Source: Sulfolobaceae archaeon (GTDB taxonomy: Archaea; Thermoproteota; Thermoprotei_A; Sulfolobales; Sulfolobaceae). Taken from it: 18,576 bases of DNA. Positions 15,301 through 18,576 of this stretch are shown in pieces. The stretch is taken from contig JAPYVG010000032.1 of NCBI GenBank assembly GCA_028277025.1, forward strand, positions 1 through 18,576. Direction: 5' to 3'. Positions within the stretch are counted from its first letter, which is position 1, and each line of letters opens with the position of its first letter. The position numbers were made by a program, and so were the translations under genes. Under the pieces are notes generated by a model. The model was not told where the DNA came from, made no database searches, and saw nothing but the letters and a program-made list of their open reading frames with translations.

Positions 15301-16069
15301 CTTTTACCATAGTTATCCTTCTTCTAAATCCAGTTGGGAAGTGATCTTGTGTTACACCCGCCAATATTAGTACTTTAGCATAATGATCATCAAAGTATCC
15401 ATATTCCCAATAAGTTGAGCCTGATACATATGCTGCTCCTATAGCGACATTTGCTGCACAGAATCCTCCATGTTCATATTCATTAGGAGTTCCGAACATA
15501 GCTCCAAAATACCTATTTTCTGTTGGGTTATATTGGTCTCTGCCAGTTACCATTACGAATTGCTCTGGGCAGCACTGATATATCTGCTTTAGTCCTATGA
15601 ATCCGTACTTCCATCCTCTCTCTTGCAAGAATGCGGCATTATCACCATTTAATAATATGTCATAAAGATCTTCCCAGCTTATCCTTATGAATTGTCCGGT
15701 TCCTCTTTCAACTGTAGGAGGCCTTAATAATGGATATTTCATTCTTGCTGGACTAAGGTAGTGCATAGCAGCAGTAGGACCTATTGGACATGTAGCTCCG
15801 TTATTTGTTCTACCTAAGATGTCTCCTCCTGCATATCTTATTAGATTATTGGCAGTAATCTGATATTGCAGTGTACACCTTCCTAAGCACATATAGCATG
15901 TAGTAAAGGCTATAACGTCCTGATCTTCGAGAGAAGTTTCTTGATTAGTCTGGGCCTCTGAGAATAGTTTATTTAAGAATGATCCTTTGTTAGATAGATA
16001 TGCTAGGCTAGCTCCTAGTGCGGTTATTCCAGATAATTTTAGGAAATCTCTTCTATTTAGTTTGAGCAT
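12365..16069 (-). CDS. sreA: Molybdopterin catalytic subunit, Sre/Psr/Ttr-like sulfur-compound oxidoreductase
   Basis: This very large (1234-residue) member of the DMSO reductase family begins with a Tat signal (NRRDFLKLSGITALGASLA, residues 5-23), so it acts on the outer face of the membrane. Cys58, 61, 65 and 94 (C-x2-C-x3-C-x28-C) bind the proximal [4Fe-4S] cluster. Cys204 in EHGGFCAANV is the likely molybdenum or tungsten ligand, the state seen in sulfur, polysulfide, thiosulfate, tetrathionate and arsenate enzymes. Relatives usually have about 750-1050 residues, so there is extra sequence, notably long Tyr/Pro/Asn-rich loops around residues 500-950 and a terminal poly-Ser. With the anchor and ferredoxin subunits it fits the sulfur reductase of Acidianus ambivalens. 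The substrate and direction (sulfur or polysulfide reduction, or oxidation of a sulfur oxyanion) are not fixed by sequence. GGTGAG at 16075-16080 provides the ribosome-binding site. Confidence 0.85.
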   Translation of the reverse strand: MLKLNRRDFLKLSGITALGASLAYLSNKGSFLNKLFSEAQTNQETSLEDQDVIAFTTCYMCLGRCTLQYQITANNLIRYAGGDILGRTNNGATCPIGPTAAMHYLSPARMKYPLLRPPTVERGTGQFIRISWEDLYDILLNGDNAAFLQERGWKYGFIGLKQIYQCCPEQFVMVTGRDQYNPTENRYFGAMFGTPNEYEHGGFCAANVAIGAAYVSGSTYWEYGYFDDHYAKVLILAGVTQDHFPTGFRRRITMVKERGGTIVTFQPDRQPNLGPISNIWVPIRPGYDGLLISSIIHELLRLHKQGMQQNPPMPYIDEEYLKWYSNAPWLVITNPDGTIDPPTASNVGLFLRVTNKNGEWAPAVMGSDGNIYAFTDVPWQNNVEPMLEYEGDVTVPVAPGSTQTITVHVKSAFKLLEEQFLVDDYAPENVADKVGYPADQITALARLLGDTAMRSPVIIEVPGGWVDYLGRTHNEYIGRPVATYIMRGISAHTNGFTTTRLFQLLEALLGAIDTPGGYRAKYPYPRPIPDGDFWPSYGATPDPRARITQADVQSGEIPATGPNGESYVGTLGGININERVYNDGTVVVLSVNKVHYPTVITSTTNPFVYTPDQLVIDENGRPLLIDRGYSWEFPFAQHRSYNVTMWDAGFQFPYPVKFLLWHITNPYWDNSYDLDKDMRLALMKNPDGTYVVPFIGIVDTFYGNSVPFVDIVLPDTTFLERYGEHSTLDRPITTPDVVADSIEHPILPPLFDSRPFSDVEIELGYLLGLSAFVNPDGSPKYPNGFGDFLWKWQISPGTGMLIAGRGADGTECCKGSPNPNQVKLYTYPGKVPAYQYGNHKIYPGLQEFPVTNGELPSFVPKGTQKIGHAEGEYELPLNIRYLRHVNMYYLQWAHSVGIIPYVKPIITQIYSEPIARFRLAAYGMWKGYNAYFYYMYLKTGNQQYLQLAQQNANVPNDTYGQYIAKIKKIAFWPIPKWYEPLSWTPDGANPQEYPLLTENRHTTPWFYHHWENHNPWLRPLLRYAPVFMSTEDCKKYGITDFDWVEFQSWTGETARLLVVCDETTRPGVVWYWKARNIRPGVLAIPPNSPEATISSMFNDIYSIVMPPSMGGASPTDYNNLNKDVLIGTQGPNPALLNFDPHTGKTSWGDLRLKIKAVLGKGNYTVSYGLSDPYSLAVASAPFNPPPNLSYLQYNAYKTPDEMGLNWYAVNQTYYQWQQQKQVIRPLSQQSSSSS

Positions 16070-16071
16070 TT

Positions 16072-17154
16072 TTACTCACCCCAACTAGTACCCCACGGGA
16101 ATTGCATTTGAGTTGGACTAAACGGACTTAAAGGCGGATAGAAATATGCTGACGCTATTACTACGTAATATCTTAAGGATACTGCTCCTATTAACACTAA
16201 TAGCGTTACAATTGGTATTATATACTTATGATACCTTGGATTAACCTTATGTAGAGCCAATTCAAGTAACATAGGTATTGCTATACCTAGAGTCACTACT
16301 AAAACCCAGAAGTAAATTGAATACCTACCGAATAATACTTGGTATACTGATTCGCTTGCATAAGTGCTTATATCTCCTATATAAAGGAATAGTGCAGTTA
16401 ATATAGCCTCAGAAGCTTCAGCATATAGATCTATTCTTGACCATAATAATACATTAGTATCTCTAATGCTTGGATCTTTTATAAATAGTGTTAAGAGAAG
16501 TCCTGTAGCTGCAGCACTGCTTAAACCGCTTACCGGGAATAATAGTATTATTGTTGGATTTCTCCATAGTCCTATGTTTGTCTGGCTAAATAACACACCT
16601 CCGTATGAGGCACCTAAAATTCCAAAAATTATCAGAATGCCTATGAGGAAATATCTCATAGAGTACATCTTTCCTTTAACTACATACCATGAGCTTATCT
16701 TAGATAAGAAGTTAGATCTCATATTCCCTAGCCATATTGCAGAGTATGCTATATCCAAAATGAATAATACTATTAAGAAAATTGTACCTAAAAACATCCA
16801 GCTCTCCCATCTTCCGTATTCTAATCCATAAGTTATTATCTGCCAAGCGGTATAAGGCTTACCTGCATCTAATACTAGAAATACTAGACCTAAAATTAAT
16901 GTTATTAATGAAACCGCACCTATGCTAAACTTAAATCTAGCTATATCTCTAATGCTTTCTGTTTTACCGCCTGTAGCAGGTACTGGTACTCTAACGTCGT
17001 TGGCTGCAGTTATTACTGCTAGCATGCTTCCTAATCCAATGAAGAAATACGCTAATGCAACTTTAGCCCCCCATATTGCTTGGTGGTCAGGTGGCATATC
17101 TGGTCCCCATGATACTGGATATTGGAATGGAGGTGGAGGTGGAGTTAAGCCCAT
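16072..17154 (-). CDS. sreC: NrfD/PsrC-family membrane anchor of the sulfur reductase (SreC-like)
   Basis: This protein of about 360 residues has eight or nine hydrophobic helices. It shows NrfD-family signs such as FFIGLGSMLAV in the first helix and LDAGKPYTAWQIITYG after the second, where the family keeps an LDLGRP-like turn, followed by EYGRWESWMFLG. In PsrC this subunit binds quinone and anchors the complex. Here it should couple the outward-facing catalytic subunit to the caldariellaquinone-type pool. It has a proline-rich N-terminus and no signal peptide. As first gene of the operon it has a TATA box at 17192-17204. The ATG at 17154 is preferred over a GTG at 17163 because GAGG and GTGGG lie just upstream. 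Its stop is two bases before the catalytic-subunit ATG, so the two are translationally coupled. The A. ambivalens order is usually given as A-B-C-D-E; here the anchor comes first. Confidence 0.8.
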   Translation of the reverse strand: MGLTPPPPPFQYPVSWGPDMPPDHQAIWGAKVALAYFFIGLGSMLAVITAANDVRVPVPATGGKTESIRDIARFKFSIGAVSLITLILGLVFLVLDAGKPYTAWQIITYGLEYGRWESWMFLGTIFLIVLFILDIAYSAIWLGNMRSNFLSKISSWYVVKGKMYSMRYFLIGILIIFGILGASYGGVLFSQTNIGLWRNPTIILLFPVSGLSSAAATGLLLTLFIKDPSIRDTNVLLWSRIDLYAEASEAILTALFLYIGDISTYASESVYQVLFGRYSIYFWVLVVTLGIAIPMLLELALHKVNPRYHKYIIPIVTLLVLIGAVSLRYYVVIASAYFYPPLSPFSPTQMQFPWGTSWGE

Positions 17155-17191
17155 TTTTCCCACAACCTCATATTATTTTATTTCATTTTTG

Positions 17192-17204
17192 CAGTATATA
17201 AGAA
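17192..17204 (-). promoter_or_regulatory. Promoter (TATA) of the sulfur reductase operon
   Basis: The minus strand reads TTCTTATATACTG. The predicted transcript start is near 17172, giving a leader of about 18 bases that includes GAGG. Confidence 0.65.
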
Positions 17205-17206
17205 TG

Positions 17207-17228
17207 TATTTTCATCTATATGGAAATA
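17207..17228. promoter_or_regulatory. Imperfect inverted repeat between divergent promoters, possible operator
   Basis: TATTTTC (17207-17213) and GGAAATA (17222-17228) pair at six of seven positions around an eight-base spacer. The site lies between the TATA boxes of the reductase operon and the divergent regulator gene, the classic place for a shared operator. In such AT-rich DNA chance is possible. Confidence 0.3.
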
Positions 17229-17255
17229 AGTTCCTTTGTAAGTTAACTATGTTAA

Positions 17256-17263
17256 TTTTATAT
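17256..17263 (+). promoter_or_regulatory. TATA-like element of the winged-helix regulator gene
   Basis: TTTTATAT is only a few bases before the ATG at 17265, but about 26 bp before the in-frame ATG at 17283. If this is the real TATA, translation starts leaderless at 17283. Confidence 0.4.
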
Positions 17264-17264
17264 T

Positions 17265-17969
17265 ATGAGTTCATTCAATACAATGTTTTTTAATTTTGAA
17301 AATAAGAATAACAATATTGTGATTGAGTTATCTAAATATGCTTGCTCAGAAATATTAGATGAGAAGGAAGTTGAGATCTTAAGTAAAATTATTAAAGAGC
17401 CAAAATCTCTTTATAAACTTTATATTGATACTAATATTCCAATAGCTACGTTGTGGAGAATTGTAAACAGGCTAGTAGAAAATGGATATCTAGTTCATGA
17501 AAAAAGAGGCGTGTACAAAGTAACGTATAAAGGTGCTTTATTAATATACCTTGTCGGCTGTAACAAGTTCAAAGAATTGTCTTTGAAATATATTTCAGAG
17601 CTATATAACTTATGCACTAACAAAGTCAAGAATATTTTAAATTATATAATGGAAGTATCCAATAAATATAGTATATGCGTATTGGAGTTTGATGATATAA
17701 TAAAAATTATTCCTTTCGTATTATTTGATGCATTAAATGGATTATACATACCATCGGATACGATAGAATTTGTATTAAAAGCACTAAATGGACATCCATC
17801 TGTAATATTAGATGAAGGTTGTCATATAATTCCAGAAATGACAAATGAAGGTGTAAAAATTCTTTTAGGCAAGTGTAAAATTAATGGCTTTGTAAGTAAC
17901 CATAAATGCCCTCATGTTAGAAAGATTTTAAACAAAAAATTTTCTAAGGAGTTTCTAATACTTTTATAA
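17265..17969 (+). CDS. Cysteine-rich winged-helix regulator of the sulfur genes
   Basis: This 234-residue protein has an N-terminal winged helix (about residues 33-90): EKEVEILSKIIKEPKSLYKL, then a recognition-helix region NIPIATLWRIVNRLVENGYL and a wing HEKRGVYKVTYKG. The C-terminal part has no family that I recognise. It contains several cysteines (near residues 99, 118, 141, 187, 207 and 217) with nearby histidines, including a late HKCPH. This could bind a metal or react with sulfur species. It is divergent from the reductase operon (111 bp between starts) and lies directly before doxD on the same strand, so it is the natural candidate regulator of one or both. The first ATG is at 17265, but promoter spacing favours the in-frame ATG at 17283. 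Confidence 0.65.
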   Translation: MSSFNTMFFNFENKNNNIVIELSKYACSEILDEKEVEILSKIIKEPKSLYKLYIDTNIPIATLWRIVNRLVENGYLVHEKRGVYKVTYKGALLIYLVGCNKFKELSLKYISELYNLCTNKVKNILNYIMEVSNKYSICVLEFDDIIKIIPFVLFDALNGLYIPSDTIEFVLKALNGHPSVILDEGCHIIPEMTNEGVKILLGKCKINGFVSNHKCPHVRKILNKKFSKEFLILL

Positions 17970-18060
17970 ATCTATTTATTTTATTTAAATTTTTAAATTA
18001 AATAATATATCTATGTTAAAGTCTGTGAATATTAAAAATGCTAAAATGTATAATTAAAAC

Positions 18061-18069
18061 TTTTTAAAC
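18061..18069 (+). promoter_or_regulatory. TATA box of doxD
   Basis: TTTTTAAAC is centred 35 bp upstream of the ATG at 18100. It predicts a leader of about 10 bases with the Shine-Dalgarno site GTGAG at 18092-18096. Confidence 0.55.
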
Positions 18070-18099
18070 AGAATAATTGAGTATTAGCTCAGTGAGAGT

Positions 18100-18576
18100 A
18101 TGGGACAAGTTGTAATTGAAACTACACAAAAATATCTACCAATACTCAGGGTAACTTTAGGTTGGATGTTTTTCTCGGCGTTTGTTAGAAGGACTATAAA
18201 TGTTCCTGCAAAACTTAATCCGCATTCTTCGGCATATGTAGGAGGAAAATTAATAACGTTCTTGCCTCACGCATGGGGACCAGTAAAAGGAGTTCTAATA
18301 TGGCTCTTGCAAAATCCACCATTATTATATGATTTCCTTATAATGTTTACAGCACTAGAAGCCATTTTTGGGCTCTTCATGATGTTAGGATTTCTAACGA
18401 GACCGTCTGGACTAATTTTAGCTGGATTAGCATGGGGTATAGGATTTGGAGGAGGATGGTTAGGAAGTACATGCGTTGATGAGTGGCAAATAGCTGCGGT
18501 TGAAGGTGCAGCAGCATTTATGTTTGTCTTTACTGGTAGTAGATGGCTCTCAATAGATCAACTTTTATATAAAAAA
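18100..18576 (+). CDS. doxD: DoxD subunit of thiosulfate:quinone oxidoreductase (3' end not in window)
   Basis: The frame encodes 159 residues up to the window edge without a stop, close to full length for DoxD. It has about four hydrophobic helices and DoxD-type segments: [19 protein letters not shown], a loop with [18 protein letters not shown], the helix [20 protein letters not shown], and a [20 protein letters not shown] segment near the end. DoxD is the larger of two membrane subunits (DoxD and DoxA) that oxidise thiosulfate to tetrathionate and pass electrons to caldariellaquinone. doxA is expected just past the window edge but cannot be seen. The ATG at 18100 has a GTGAG site four bases upstream and a TATA at 18061. 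Confidence 0.85.
   Translation, partial: MGQVVIETTQKYLPILRVTLGWMFFSAFVRRTINVPAKLNPHSSAYVGGKLITFLPHAWGPVKGVLIWLLQNPPLLYDFLIMFTALEAIFGLFMMLGFLTRPSGLILAGLAWGIGFGGGWLGSTCVDEWQIAAVEGAAAFMFVFTGSRWLSIDQLLYKK

Noticed and set aside
16466..17293. Two plus-strand frames (121 and 123 residues) opposite the membrane anchor gene
   Set aside because: They are antisense to a clear NrfD-type gene; the second also runs across the divergent promoters into the regulator start region.
1..18576. CRISPR array
   Set aside because: No regularly spaced direct repeat of 24-37 bases is visible in any part of the window.
1..18576. Complete insertion sequence or transposase gene
   Set aside because: No transposase-like frame and no paired terminal inverted repeats flanking a gene were seen; the inverted repeats found are short and local.

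Overview
The window is from a thermoacidophilic archaeon of the order Sulfolobales. The reasons are leaderless genes with a TATA box about 25 bp upstream, internal operon genes preceded by GGTGAT-type Shine-Dalgarno sites, an AT-rich base composition, and gene content typical of this order: DoxD of thiosulfate:quinone oxidoreductase, a Sre-type sulfur/polysulfide reductase, PaREP1, DUF996, DUF1641 and a fragment of a plasmid-type integrase. An Acidianus-, Sulfurisphaera- or Stygiolobus-like species fits, but the genus cannot be fixed from the sequence alone.

Positions 1-5550 are an accessory region. It holds the start of a gene on the minus strand, a membrane-anchored winged-helix regulator with a perfect palindrome beside its promoter, an orphan N-terminal piece that looks like a conjugative-plasmid integrase, a PaREP1 gene, an MFS transporter, and a protein that looks like an ABC/RecF-type ATPase stripped of its nucleotide-binding motifs. 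Two stretches of about 400 bp have no gene. The second carries a series of inverted repeats.

Positions 5550-7680 hold a polytopic membrane protein with a nickel/cobalt-permease-like His/Asp motif. It is followed by two genes that appear broken: a CBS-domain protein on the minus strand and a DUF996 membrane protein on the plus strand. Each can be read through only by repairing several single-base shifts, and the CBS copy also has an in-frame stop.

Positions 7797-17154 form a long minus-strand sulfur-metabolism cluster. In transcription order it is: NrfD/PsrC-type membrane anchor, Tat-exported molybdopterin catalytic subunit of 1234 aa, four-cluster ferredoxin subunit, TorD-like chaperone, polyferredoxin, then (behind a T-tract and a possible internal promoter) a TusA-like protein, an SQR-type flavoprotein and a DUF1641 protein. 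The first three should form an outward-facing membrane complex that exchanges electrons between the quinone pool and an inorganic sulfur compound. The last three look like a cytoplasmic or membrane-face sulfide/persulfide handling module. Two features are unusual. The ferredoxin subunit has Phe in place of one cluster cysteine, and the TusA-like protein has lost most of its CPxP active-site motif.

Positions 17265-18576 run on the plus strand. A cysteine-rich winged-helix protein is divergent from the reductase operon and precedes doxD. Its position suggests that it regulates the reductase operon, doxD, or both.
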